Positions 9,644-20,084 of a stretch of DNA of 64,000 bases are shown here, in pieces. The first letter of the stretch is position 1; the number at the start of each line of letters is the position of its first letter. The DNA comes from Halictus rubicundus (lineage: Eukaryota > Arthropoda > Insecta > Hymenoptera > Halictidae): the NCBI RefSeq assembly GCF_050948215.1, contig NW_027488827.1:186001-250000 (forward strand). The letters run 5' to 3'. The notes beneath the pieces were generated by a model. It was not told the origin of the DNA, searched no databases, and was given only the letters and a program-made list of their open reading frames with translations. The position numbers and the translations under genes were made by a program.

Positions 9644-10694
9644 TAGAAAATCGGTGGCGTAATTGTAATCAGGCCTGGTCAACAAATTGGTGTTCCATTT
9701 TTGTTGCGGAGGACGCGCGTGCATAAAGGACTTGAAGAGGACGCAGTCCGCGGTACCGAGTCCTTCGAAACCGGGATTTTCAATTACGTCGCCGCTCGGA
9801 CATTTGAACCATGCACCACGCGGGATCAGCGCGGCGTCTTCTCGAATGAAATACACCGTAGCGGCGAGCCTGTCTTCTTCTTTTAATTCCCTCGGTATAG
9901 GGCCCTGGTATACGCTCATCAAACTACGTTTGACTTTCTCGGCGATACGGTAACGTCACCGGAACGAAATGCCACTTTACAAGAGACATTACCGTACCCC
10001 CTTTTTCTTCGAGTTTGAAAACACGTTTATTTACTCTGTGGTGCCATCTTACCTCGTAATACTTCTTGGGATCCTCGTTCGGCGGGAACGGAGGGTTCGT
10101 GTTGTAAACGTTCGTAACTACCGACGGATCGCCCTCGAATGTATTGATCGCGAGCGGCGTTAAAAATTGGGCGCATTTGTCCGCGTTCGGCAGAAGGAAC
10201 CAGTCGAAACAATCGGTGCTGAATTAGGGTCGATGCATACCTCACAGGCCAGGCCGCCGGACAAAGTATTACAAACCTGGTTTTGTATCTAGCATTTAGG
10301 AGCGGACGGCTTGTCCGCTAGACACAAAATCAGGATTGTAATATTTTGTCCGCCGGCCTGACTTGTGAGGTATGAGTTAAGATGGCTGAAGAGGTATTCG
10401 TCGTTACGAATGGAACTCGTTGTTACAAGATGGAAGCGGACTGAAAACCGCTGCGACATTTTCTCACCTGTAATAATAAACTTGCCCGTCCATGCAATCC
10501 CTCTCGAAGCCGTAAGCGATGTGATAATCGTTTCGAGTCCCGTAGATTTTTCCCCAGTAATAACATCTTCGGAAATGATTCTCTTTCTGCAGTATCGTTA
10601 GAGAATTACGCAACAACTGGGAATGCTCGGTTCCCACGCAAATACCAGCTTCGCCCAGGACGTCCAAACTATCCAGCAATTTTATACATTCCAT
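9385..10694 (-). CDS. RSPH9: Radial spoke head protein 9 homolog, four coding exons
   Basis: RSPH9 is a component of the radial spoke head of motile 9+2 cilia and flagella, where spokes transmit signals from the central pair to the outer doublets; in insects motile axonemes occur mainly in sperm. Model: join of 10,694-10,468, 10,218-10,053, 9,937-9,616 and 9,545-9,385, 876 bp, 291 residues (vertebrate RSPH9 is about 276). Exon 1 begins MECIKLLDSLDVLG and carries RCYYWGKIYGTRNDYHIAYG, the family's FWGRI..DYYIAQG block. Exon 2 has STDCFDWFLLPNAD. Exon 3 has EEDRLAATV, IPRGAWFKCPSG, FEGLG and DFLDTIDLDVPQG. Exon 4 has GWSLQV, LYWPGMTFYHK and GYLYFGHGKKNLDVVFMV, then TGA. Donors are GTGAGA, GTAAGA and GTATTG. 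Intron phases fit at every junction: phase 2 joins YYY to S, phase 0 follows KKYYE, phase 1 splits the Gly. The exon 3 acceptor (GCCGAG before AAA GTC) is weak and is the least certain boundary. An upstream in-frame ATG at 10,802 exists, but the extra residues match nothing in the family. ATTAAA near 9,313-9,318 is a possible poly(A) signal. Confidence 0.93.
10236..10374. repeat. Small foldback MITE in RSPH9 intron 1
   Basis: CATACCTCACAGGCC at the left pairs with GGCCTGACTTGTGAGGTATG at the right, and the match continues inward for about 60 bp per arm around a short centre (GCTAGACACAAAA against TTTTGTATCTAGC). The left end lies 17 bp upstream of the exon 2 acceptor, so it occupies the branch-point/polypyrimidine region. 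The superfamily is not recognised. Confidence 0.7.
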
Positions 10695-11040
10695 TTTCTC
10701 ATGGAATGCGTAGCGAATATTAGACGAATCGTGTATTGACAGAGCAGGGCAGAGTTGGGCAGTATCCGATGAAATAATTATTTGAACGGCTTTCGGATAC
10801 AAATTCTTTGTTCTTTTGTTTCTATTTGAAGTCTGATGAATCGCGAGAAGTTATTTGTATCTTTATTCGTCGAGCGTCTGGTTTCGAGATTTGTATTCGA
10901 CGTGCCTCCGGATGATTTTCTGGCTATCTTCAGGATTTATTCGGATGGTCGGATACAACGCCACCATTTATTCGACGGATTTACTTGTAGATACTCGGCG
11001 TCGCCGACTATCCGAACGATTTTAGGCGTCGAATAAAAAT

Positions 11041-11781
11041 AAAGGGTCTAGGTGGATAAGACAGGTCTAGCGGCCCCGGCGGGAATTTTATTGGTATTGT
11101 GTGGAAAACCATCATTTTAGGTTGAAAAACAATCCCCTAAAATTTTAAGTCGCTAACCCTTCATTTAAGGGTGATATGAGGGTAAACACCCTCAACTTTA
11201 ACATTTTTTTTCTCGGTTGTTAATTAAGATATTGAGATGAAATAAAATCGAAAATATTCGAACTTACTTCCTTCATATCATATATTTTTTTCATATATTT
11301 TAAAAGTCCCCAACACTCGCTCGGTCTTGAACCCAAAATCACAAACACCCGCTGCATCGCGCTCGACTGTGAAACAAGCATTAATTATATTTTTATTTAA
11401 ACTTAGAAGTGGCAGTTCTAAAGTAATTATTAAAAATATATTCGGTCTGCAACATGAACAACAAGTGTCAGGATATTTCCATCAAATAATTAACGCATTT
11501 GAAAAGGATGTTTTGGGAAATCACTTCGGAATAAATGCAAAATCCAGAGCCGATCTCATTTTAAATGAAACAGCGTACGCACCAAGGAAACTTTTTGAAA
11601 TAAAAGATTGATTGAAAATGTTAAAGTTGAGGGTGTTTACCCTCATATCACCCTTAAATGAAGGGTTAGCGACTTAAAATTATAGGGGATTGTTTTTCAA
11701 CCTAAAATGATGGTTTTCCACACAATACCAATAAAATTCCCGCCGGGGCCGCTAGACCTGTCTTATCCACCTAGACCCTTT
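11041..11781 (+). mobile_element. PIF/Harbinger-like deletion derivative with 165 bp terminal repeats
   Basis: The two ends are inverted repeats of about 165 bp beginning AAAGGGTCTAGGTGGATAAG, nearly identical to each other. They are clearly related to the outer ends of the palindrome at 1,169 and 5,117 (AAAGGGCCTAGCAGGATAAG). The interior is only a piece of the nuclease reading frame. No convincing target-site duplication is visible. This is a MITE-like non-autonomous element of the same family as the palindrome's outer element. Confidence 0.75.
11327..11611 (+). pseudogene. PIF/Harbinger-like nuclease fragment
   Basis: Encodes about 94 residues colinear with the fragment at 1,775-2,155 (M to I and I to V changes), ending at LFEIKD just before the FDETY segment. 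Both the 5' coding region and the catalytic core are missing, so it is a relic carried inside the MITE-like element. Confidence 0.6.
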
Positions 11782-12052
11782 CAGAATGTATTCGAAGGCA
11801 GATGTCGCGGCGAAAATTCGTAACTTTTATTCGATATTCGAAGCTCGATTTGGCCAGACGATTTATTTGAGGATTTATTCGTGACGAGTATTTGGCAGAG
11901 ATGAAAATGAAATGTATCTTTTATTCGAAATTGTATTCGAAGTTCGGATGGCCGACTTTTTTATCCGACGTTTGCCAAGCCATAATACGTGAATACGTAC
12001 CACGGTACAGTGACTGCCATTAATAATCGAACACTTTTTATCGTTTAAACTT

Positions 12053-12377
12053 TAAACGCTTGTTTACATAAATAAATTTTTATTATTTAAACAATTGTTT
12101 AAACAAATAAATTTTTGTTATTGAAACAAATGTTTACACCAGTACATTTTTACTAGTTAAACGCTAGTTTACACAAATAAATTTTATTATTTAAACAATT
12201 GTTTAAACAAATAAATTTTTGTTATTGAAACAAATGTTTACACCAGTACATTTTTACTAGTTAAACGCTAGTTTACACAAATAAATTTTTATTATTTAAA
12301 CAATTGTTTAAACAAATCAATTTTTATTGAAACAAATGTTTGCACCAGTACATTTTTACTAGTTAAACGCTAGTTTA
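12053..12377. repeat. 104-105 bp tandem repeat, about three copies
   Basis: TAAACGCT(A/T)GTTTAC recurs at 12,053, 12,158, 12,262 and 12,363. Each unit contains short palindromic blocks (TTTAAACAATTGTTTAAA, ACTAGT) and is over 75 percent A/T. No coding potential is seen. Confidence 0.85.
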
Positions 12378-13852
12378 CTAAGGAAATTCTCGTCGGTAAG
12401 AAGGTGAATCATCACGGAACCATATAGATTACACTGTCCAACAAAATTAAACTTTTTTCGAGTTTTGCAATACCTGTTGGGTGATTCTTATACACTTTGT
12501 CATCCTAAAACCGAATCTGAAAGTAGAATTGCTCCATCACGCAACGTTTTCGAAAAATTTTGGTTTTTGTAAAAATGCCCGATTTTGATACGAAACGACG
12601 TGTTACGCAAATACTAAACACGCGAGAAAGTTCAAATTTGAGTCAAGAGATAGAGGGGACTCTCCTCTACATATTCATATAGTCAATTATATTTTGATGG
12701 ACCTCCTAATAGTTGTAACTGGTTGTTAAAGTTTGAAAATGTGCTTTGTACGCTCTATTTTTGTATTTATGTGAAAAATCCTTTATCTAGCAGGAATTTA
12801 CTATACAGGAATGCATTCTACAGACATTTCTGGTAAAGAAACCATTCACGAAAAGTATTTGGTTCCCTTAATGTACGAGAAGGATCAGAAAATGTTAATT
12901 GACAGCGTGTGCGCGACGCGTTCGCGCCAGACGGCCGTTGCAGCCTTTTCGCGACTCGCCAGGGCCGTCGCTATGCGTAGTCGACGCTGGTACCACTCAA
13001 GTATGTCTTTGCTTACTATGCTTAATTAAATACATTTTTTTTTGTCTTTTTGGGTGCCAATCATTACAAAAGATTATAAAAATACGAGTTATATTCACAT
13101 TTCATTGTGGAAATGCTTAATAAAGAAAATTGAATACAAAAACTTACCTATTTCTGATTTAACAAATTTAAAATGTTTCCGCCTTGCTTGACGTTTGTTC
13201 CTGGTATCCCGATTTTCAATAATAAGTGTCCAGCAGTAATCAGCAAGCATCCGCACATAAGTCTTTTCCTTTGTAACGTTTTTCCATTCACCGACATTTC
13301 ATGAGATAAAACGCGAAGCTGCAGGTTACCGCAGTATAATTTTGGATTTATTATTTACTTAGACATCTACAAACGTGTTTTTAGCATGCGCACGTTGGCA
13401 CACGTTGGCGCAAGAGAGATATCACTTTTTAAACTTCATTAACACTCTTTTCCACGTTTAATGGCATTACATGTAAAACTACTCGAAGAAATTAAAAATA
13501 AATAGTTTCCACGATTGTTTCCGAGTCTTAGTACTCGAAGTAAGCCAGGAAAAAAAAATATTTTTCGTATTTCTATTTTTACAGGCGCATACGGTTTCTT
13601 CAAACATGCGCTTGAGTTCATTCTGAAACCTAGGTATGCTTAGCATGGCCGAATTTAATTCATTTTTATGGAATTGCCGAATTTGATTCATCCTTGAAAC
13701 GTTTTAATTTAATCACCTACTAGTAAAAAATATAACAAATTTCATTTTATAAGACACTTGAAAATATGGAGTTTTAGCCGCTCTCAGACCACTGTGCGGC
13801 GGGGTAAGGGTACCGACTTTTATAGCCAATTCGCCTGTGAAATTCCGCAATC
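12378..13852. other. No recognisable gene
   Basis: AT-rich DNA with only short unconserved frames. The sequence after 12,430 (ACTGTCCAACAAAATTAAAC) resembles the edge of a DNA transposon, but I found no matching inverted end. Confidence 0.4.
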
Positions 13853-14191
13853 GTTGGGCCTTCGGTCAAAATATACCTGCAGCCTTTTTAAACTGTGAAT
13901 CCTCGAAGCTGGAGTTTCCCTCGTCGTTTATGGTAGCTCTGAAAAGAGCTGATTTCGAAAGAAGAGCTGTCCGCAAAGATTATTCTACATAATTCTGGCA
14001 ATATTGATATTCTGCGGTTGTTGGGCCTTCGGTCAAAATATATCTGCAACCTTTCTAAACTGTGGATCCTTCAAGTAATCGAAGCTAGAGTTTCCCTCGT
14101 CGTTTGTGGTAGCTCTGAAAAGAGCTGATTTTGAAAGAAGAGCTATCCGCAAAGATTATTCTACATAATTCTGGCAATAATGATACTCAAG
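13853..14191. repeat. Two-copy tandem duplication, about 167 bp unit
   Basis: The block starting GTTGGGCCTTCGGTCAAAAT at 13,853 recurs at 14,020 with about 90 percent identity, ending in the shared TTCTGGCAATA(A/T)TGATA. No open frame runs through it. Confidence 0.85.
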
Positions 14192-14461
14192 GATAAAATG
14201 AGAAAAACATAAATGTTCTTTGCACCAAGAACATTTAAGTACAACTACATTTGAGCAATGGAAACACGTTAGACCATCTAATTTTGTAAAGCAGAACTCT
14301 ACGGGATTTTCAAATTCTCCTGGCCGCTCTTCTATATATCCACTGCGGAACCAAGCATATTGAAACAGCCGTTTATAACGCGCAGCTGATAATTGGTTGT
14401 GGATTAATGAGTGTAGTTTAATAATATTATCTCTTGCGTATAGATTGATATCAATATTTAA

Positions 14462-14749
14462 TTATATTGCAAGATCGGAAGATCGGCCCTCTGGCAGGGC
14501 GTTACGTATGATCTCGTCGTTATATCCATTCCATGAATCAAGAAGTAAAATAGAATTTTCTGGAGCAGATGCGAGAAATACTTCAGTCAACCACGTTCTA
14601 AATAATTCTTTCGTTAGTTTACCCGATGTGGAAGCTTCAATGTGGACATTAGGTGCCGTGAACACACTTCTTCGTACACGAGGTCCTAACTGCCCTTTGA
14701 CTTCTTTCAAAACTATATACAATGGCGATAGCCGTTGATTCATAAGCAC
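14462..14749 (-). pseudogene. DDE-superfamily transposase fragment (DDE_1-like)
   Basis: The frame encodes about 95 residues: SPLYIVLKEVKGQLGPRV, then NVHIEASTSGKLTKELFRTW, then ILLLDSWNGYNDE. The SPLYIVLKE / SKSGKLT-type / LLDSW.G.. order is the central part of a DDE_1-like endonuclease seen in many multicopy arthropod elements; the Asp of LLDSW is a catalytic candidate. Start and end are lost. Confidence 0.55.
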
Positions 14750-15059
14750 TTACATAGAACGGTCAGTTCGGACAAAAGGTTGACTTCTCTCTTCAAATAA
14801 ATTTGTTTACGAACAAAATACTGCGAAATTCTTAGATAAATCTAATGAACACTTGTGCAAAGTATTCTACATTAATATTGATTGTTTGTAGGGAGGGACG
14901 TCTTTCAATTTCTTCGAGATAGAAATAACATCTGTGCGTCTAGTAGTGTTGGTGTCCGAAATTCAATTTATGAATATGTGGCTCAGACATGTAATTTTGA
15001 AAATTTTGATAGACGTCAGAAGATTTTGTTAGAAAAATAATTAAACAATTTTCTATCAA

Positions 15060-15545
15060 TTTAGTAAAAAGATGGAAGAACAACAAAGGCGATGTTGATA
15101 GATTTCTTTTAATATGTCCCGATTGGTTTGAACTACCACTGTTTGAATTTGAAGGACGCAGTGAAGGTGGACGACCAAAAAAAGGGTTTTCTGAGGCAAG
15201 TGACATGATAAATCGCAGGCAAATAGAAAGCCTGTTGACGCAGTACACCCCGGACGAGTTGGAGTACATAGCACGAGTTGCACACAGAGCATCGGGGAAT
15301 GAATTTATATCCATGGTATTATATATCGGTAACTGTCCACAAAGTGCTCATACAAGGTGATGATGTGGTAGAAAGCATCCTATTATCCATCGGAAATCTT
15401 TCAGAAGATACCCAGGAAGCAACGCATAAGGAATTACGATAATTTCGCGAGTACCACACTCGGAAAATTTCTCGACGGGCCACCAACCAAGATCTCAGTG
15501 ACCCAAAAGAAGCCATCTGGGGATGTTTTAAACATTTCGGATAAT
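15060..15545 (+). pseudogene. Decayed N-terminal segment of a DDE_1-like element
   Basis: Translated across stops and frames, the stretch gives VKRWKNNKGDVDRF, then FEGRSEGGRPKKGFSEASD, then later a block like NLSEDTQEATHKELR. From memory, a GRPxKxFxExS signature followed by R/K-rich residues is the N-terminal hallmark of the same multicopy protein whose C-terminal part is the DDE fragment at 14,462. Here the two parts point away from each other, so they have been rearranged or come from two copies. The assignment is tentative. Confidence 0.4.
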
Positions 15546-16379
15546 CTGGCAGAATAATGTTTCCAACAAAAGTTAATCGATACTCAGTTATCTATAAATC
15601 CCAATAGACAAAAATTTTTTTGATAAAAAATGATGGTCATCTTAATTTTTTAAGTAAATATAAAACTAAGTATTTTTTATTACATATTGTTGTAGCTGAT
15701 GTTAAGACGAATCTTTTATTTATTGTTAACAAATATAGTAATAATTGGTGTTCAAATTTCAAAATTACAAAAGGTTATTTATATATAACCAAGTTACGTT
15801 CAAAGCTTGGCTTTGTAGTTTTTAGTAAGTTATTAAAACATTTGTCTTGTAATGTTCATGAAAATTTTCATAAAAACCATTTAAAAAATATTTATATAAT
15901 AATTACTGTTCAAAGCAATGTAGTTAATTAATAATAGGAACAAAATGATATCATCCTCTAACAATAACAATACAGTTCTGAACAATGAATTTATTCGCGT
16001 ATACGTTACATTTATAAAGTACATATTAATATTTGGCTGTTTACAACATTTCGAATTTTGCAGTTAAACATATTCTTTATTGTACGTACAGTTTCATTCA
16101 TTTGTTATTTATACCCAACATAAAGTTTAACTAATCATAACCGAAATTAGTATTTGAAATCGTTATAGCGTTTCAGAAAACAATATTCTATTGTATTCGC
16201 GAGACTGCAGTGACTATATATATAGCTATTTTTAATTTTAATTCCTACCACTAACGACGCTGTCAGCAGATTTTAGTTCCAGTTGGTAATACAGGATGTG
16301 ACACGAAAATGGTAATGGGGTTACGTGACCCCTTATACCTTATACTATCCTTATACCTCGTCACCGACGAGATATATAT
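15546..16379. other. AT-rich stretch without gene
   Basis: Very AT-rich with short lysine/asparagine/isoleucine-rich frames typical of random A/T sequence. I see nothing conserved here. Confidence 0.4.
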
Positions 16380-17515
16380 AAAGACTGGTCAATACGAGTA
16401 TTTGTCCATGCCGTTCGGGCTTCGTAATGCACCTTCGGTATTTCAGAGGGCCATAAACCAAGCCCTTTCTGGACTCGTAAACACATTTGTAGTTTGTTAC
16501 CTAGACGACGTTATGATTCCGGCCAACTCTATACAAGAGTCCTTAGAGAGGCTACAAATAGTACTAGAAAAATTAAAGTCAGCGGGATTCTCACTCAATT
16601 TGAATAAATGTGCGTTTCTAAAATCAAGTGTAGATTATTTGGGCTTTGAAGTGACCGCGGGGGAAATCAGGCCAAACCCACGGAAAGTAAAAGCATTAAC
16701 CGAATCTTCTCCTCCATCAGCTTAGGCAATTCATAGGCCTTGCTTCCTATTTCAGACAGTTTATACCTAAGTTTTCTCAGATCACTTCCCCACTATACAA
16801 ATTGACTACGGGAAAAGGAAAGATAGAATGGAAACAGCAACACGAAAAGATCCGACAAGACATTATTGCAAATTTAATAAACGAGCCCACACTAATGCTA
16901 TTCAATCCGTCATACCCAATCGAATTACATACTGACGCCAGCTCGGATGGTTACGGTGCTGTCCTAATACAAAAAGTAGATAGTAAATCTCACGCGGTCG
17001 CGTATTATAGTAAGAGAACCACTGACGCCGAATCGCGATATCACTCATACGAGTTGGAGACGTTAGCGGTAGTCAATGCCATAAAACATTTCCGCCACTT
17101 CTTGCAAGGAAGACAATTCCTAGTCGTCACTGATTGCAACTCGCTTAAAGCCTCGCGTACAAAAATGGACCTTACCCCGCGAGTACACAGATGGTGGGCA
17201 TTCCTACAGGCATACGATTTTGACATTGTATACCGAGAAGGAAAACGCATGAGCCACGCGGATTTCTTCTCGCGAAACCCTTTACCGATCAAAGACAGTC
17301 TTAAACGGATTGAACAGAAACGGGTTAATTTGGCCGAGATATCGGAGAACTGGTTACAAACTGAGCAACTACGAGATGATGAACTGAACAAGATCATTTC
17401 CCAATTGGAAAACAATGAAATGGATCCTGATACCGCCAAAACATATTCGTTGAAATCAGGAGTTTTGCATAGAAAAATACAACGTAAAAATCGCAGTCAA
17501 CAATTACCCATAGTC
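16380..17515 (+). pseudogene. Ty3/Gypsy pol fragment (reverse transcriptase end and RNase H)
   Basis: The reverse transcriptase begins mid-domain at TGQYEYLSMPFGLRNAPSVF and contains the catalytic YLDDV. A frameshift near 16,706-16,730 moves the frame (LRQFIGLASYFRQFIPKFSQ). RNase H follows with TDASSDGYGAVL, ELETLAVVNAIKHFRHFL and TDCNSLK, ending in the HADFFSRNPLP box. Homology stops near 17,515, just before the integrase zinc finger. Gag, protease, the first half of RT and the integrase are missing. It is defective. Confidence 0.85.
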
Positions 17516-18279
17516 CCCGTACATTTTCGCCTAAAGGCCCCTAAAAACATTTTTTTTGTGCCATGCACAGCAGGGAACGTGTCAACGTGCTCTCGAAAGG
17601 CCATCTGGACGTTCAAAGTTATGGCCCCAACGACGTCGGGGCGACCCCGGAAAGATTTCGAGCACGAAGACCAATTCCTGACCGGCAAATTTCTAGCCCG
17701 TGTTCTTGAATCTGGCCGCCCAAACAACTTCGGCATCTTGCCCGTCTTGTTTGGGGCGACCTTTAGTCGTAAGCCATTATTCCCAAACCCAGTTTAGCTG
17801 GTAAAGGAGGCGGGGCGATGTGACGGCAGACGATGGATGTATTGGGTCGTGTTGATGACTGCGAAATGTGTGACCACGTGATTGGTCAGGAGTCGTATGA
17901 GTCGACTGAAAAAGGTGTGACCACGTGGTTGGTCGGGTGCCACATGGGTGGCTTTGTTCTGCTGTGTCCAGTAGTGGACTAAAAGTTCGTGTTGTTGTCT
18001 TGAGCTCACGGTGTGTCAGAACCGCTTGGCCGAACTGTTTATTCCGTGGCACCGAATTATCTGAATATGTTTTTATCCAGAATTGGTTAAGATTGCCCGC
18101 ATGACATCGAACGCGTGTATAGTGCTTCGACATAGAGTACATGGCAAACATGGCATTCAGAGCTCAATCGATATTTTGTCAGAATGGACGAACGGGAAAC
18201 ATAGATGGTATTTCTTTTCCAGACGATGTATAAAGTCGTTGCAATTCCACACGAGGACGTGTGACAGTCAGGAGGGCCG
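17516..18279 (+). other. Unassigned stretch between Gypsy pol and LTR
   Basis: No domain recognised. The last bases before 18,280 (GTCAGGAGGGCCG) are purine-rich and could be a polypurine tract, which would make this the 3' internal part of the element whose LTR follows. That link is inference. Confidence 0.35.
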
Positions 18280-18714
18280 TGTCGGGGCGTGATGGCAGCG
18301 TTTGACTTAGTTTAATTGTAAAATAACGATTTACCGTACCCTGATAATTGCCCTGCGAAGGGGCAATAAAACAGTCCCTGGGGAGATGCGAGACAGGGTA
18401 CCTGGAATGATGGGCTGGGACCCTGTTGAACGTGACCACGGGCGACAGAATAGTTTCCGGGACGGTAGAGAGAAGACTAGCTTTGAGGAAAGCGACTTCT
18501 CGAGAGTAAAAGAACAAAAAGACGTACGCGAACATTCTGTGCGGCCCGTGTGCTCGTTGACGTGTCTCTCGTTGCGCTACGCGATCCGGCATCGCGTGTA
18601 CGTGTAGAGTCCATACGACGTTCGCGTAAGCGCGAAAGGAGCGAAACGATGGAGAACGACGACGGACAATCTCCGACGGGTCCGAGGACGGAAGAGTCCG
18701 CCCAGCCTCCGACA
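18280..18714 (+). repeat. LTR (TGTCGG...CCGACA), copy 1
   Basis: Starts TGTCGGGGCGTGATGGCAGCG and ends CTCCGACA, followed by (TA)n. A related LTR of 504 bp lies at 31,094-31,597 in the opposite orientation, with additional internal segments. The ends obey the TG...CA rule. Open frames across it are shadows shared by both copies. Whether the Gypsy fragment at 16,380 belongs to the same element is not proven. Confidence 0.75.
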
Positions 18715-18853
18715 TATATATATATATAATTGGGAGACCATATTACCACGTTACCAAGTTACCATGTCTTTCTCTCTATTACATTCGACATATATCATAC
18801 ATACATAAATAAATATTACTAACAGCAAATTCATAGTATAAAACGTAACTTAC

Positions 18854-18966
18854 CTTTCTCGCCACTTTTTATTTTTAGATGCGCGGGTCCCAAATGGTGT
18901 ATAATGGTTTTTTCTTTTACGCCCCACGTTGCTTTGCGCTTCATCACCTTGTATTCTTCCTTCCAT
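18854..18966 (-). CDS. Candidate first coding exon of an unknown gene
   Basis: From ATG at 18,966 the minus strand reads 37 codons and two bases (MEGRIQGDEAQSNVGRK, then RKNHYTPFGTRASKNKKWRE), then AG followed by a strong donor GTAAGTTA at 18,853. The peptide is basic and hydrophilic and I do not recognise it. The next exon would lie at lower coordinates, beyond the LTR at 18,280-18,714. The exon faces away from the RS/RGG gene that starts about 0.45 kb to the right, so the two may share a bidirectional promoter. A chance open frame cannot be excluded. Confidence 0.42.
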
Positions 18967-19371
18967 GATTGTAACACCCACACAATGACACTTTACACTA
19001 TATTCACATTTACACTTTACACTTTACACTATATTCACGCAATTACACTTTACACTTTACAAAATTATTAACAAACCGCGTTGTAATAACGAATCGCTTC
19101 GTACTTTCGTACTGTAAAGCGCGCGACGGTGAACTGGTCAACCAATTTTGTCACACATCGGTTACAAATCGGTGAGAGAGCAAAAGATAGTGCAAACATA
19201 TGATTGAAGTATTTCTCTTTCTTTCTCTCTCTCGCTCTCACCCCCGCTTTCTCTCTTTTTCTCTCTCGCTCTCACTCCCGCTTTCTCTCTCTTTCTTTCT
19301 CACCCCCGCTTCCTCTCCCTTTCTCTCTCACTGTCACCACCGCTCTCTCACTCTCACCCCCCACTCAAAGA
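18967..19371. promoter_or_regulatory. Candidate bidirectional promoter region with simple repeats
   Basis: This interval separates the minus-strand candidate exon from the plus-strand leader. It holds an ACACTTTAC tandem motif (about 18,985-19,060) and a long CTCTC-rich tract (about 19,208-19,362). CT/GA tracts are common in insect core promoters. No clear TATA box is seen, and the assignment is by position only. Confidence 0.35.
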
Positions 19372-19464
19372 CAAATGAATGCAACTGGCGCCCTGGGCCT
19401 TGGCGATAGGAACTAGCAAGGGTGCGATCGTCAGAAAGAGAGTTGTCGTCCAGCTGGAAACATC
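19372..19464 (+). other. Candidate 5' leader exon of the RS/RGG gene
   Basis: GC-richer sequence ending in ACATC followed by GTAAGTA at 19,465, a strong donor, with the acceptor TTTTTTTCAG at 20,084 opposite. A short upstream reading frame (MNATGALGLGDRN) starts at 19,376 and stops before the donor, so the exon is probably untranslated. The transcription start is not identified. Confidence 0.4.
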
Positions 19465-19558
19465 GTAAGTACCCTTCACTCTTGCTACGCCTGTCTCTTG
19501 CAGGAAATCTCTTATTCTTTTTTTCGTGTCACTAATTTTAACGCGGCTTTTCTATGAA

Positions 19559-20005
19559 ATCAAATATTTTGATCGAAAGCATCTTCATATTTTAAATTGG
19601 TTTTTGTACAGTTTGCTTTGGTTTAATACAAGTTTCCTATTTATTTGCAAATCTGTTTTCACGCGGTATGTATATTCTGCGTACATGGTTCCTTTTTTAC
19701 ACAAGTTTTGTATTTTTATTCCATTCTGTTTCCTTATTTTGCACGGTCTTTTTATACGGTACGTATCCACCGTGTAAAATGACACCGACGTGTATCTGAT
19801 TTTGTAACCTTCACTGAGCATACAGTGAAGCGCAAAACTAGAAGTAGAATAAAAATAAAGATATTTGTGCAGAAACAGGAACAATGCACGCAGAATAAAC
19901 TGTGTGCAAACAGATGTACAGAAAAGTAGGAAAGTTGTGTCAAACCAAGGCAAACTCTACAAAAACCAATTTAAAATATAAAAATTCATTCAATCAAAAT
20001 ATTTC
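19559..20005. repeat. Diverged foldback repeat in the 5' intron
   Basis: AATCAAATATTTTGATCG...ATTTTAAATTGGTTTTTGTA on the left is matched by the reverse complement at 19,960-20,005. Partial matches continue towards a centre near 19,780. The arms are about 200 bp and visibly diverged. It is probably an old MITE lying in the intron before the coding exon. Confidence 0.65.
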
Positions 20006-20084
20006 ATTTAGCAAACATATTTCAAGATATAGATATGTAGAGTTTTGTAGAGTCTGCTACAATAATTTTTGTAATTTTTTTCAG

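Larger units (their letters stand above)
10745..12000. repeat. AT-rich TTATTCGA-type repeat, host of the Harbinger-like insertion
   Basis: Repeated, degenerate TTATTCG/CGAATAA motifs run through 10,850-11,040 and resume at 11,782-11,990. The left end has AGAGTTGGGCA. The same style of sequence, ending GCCCAACTCT, closes the foldback at about 25,270, so the two stretches look like members of one family. I cannot assign a transposon class. Confidence 0.45.

Noticed and set aside
18179..18715. 178-codon frame shared with 31,093-31,614
   Set aside because: Sharing is explained by the repeated LTR. The frame spans LTR sequence and its ends differ between copies.
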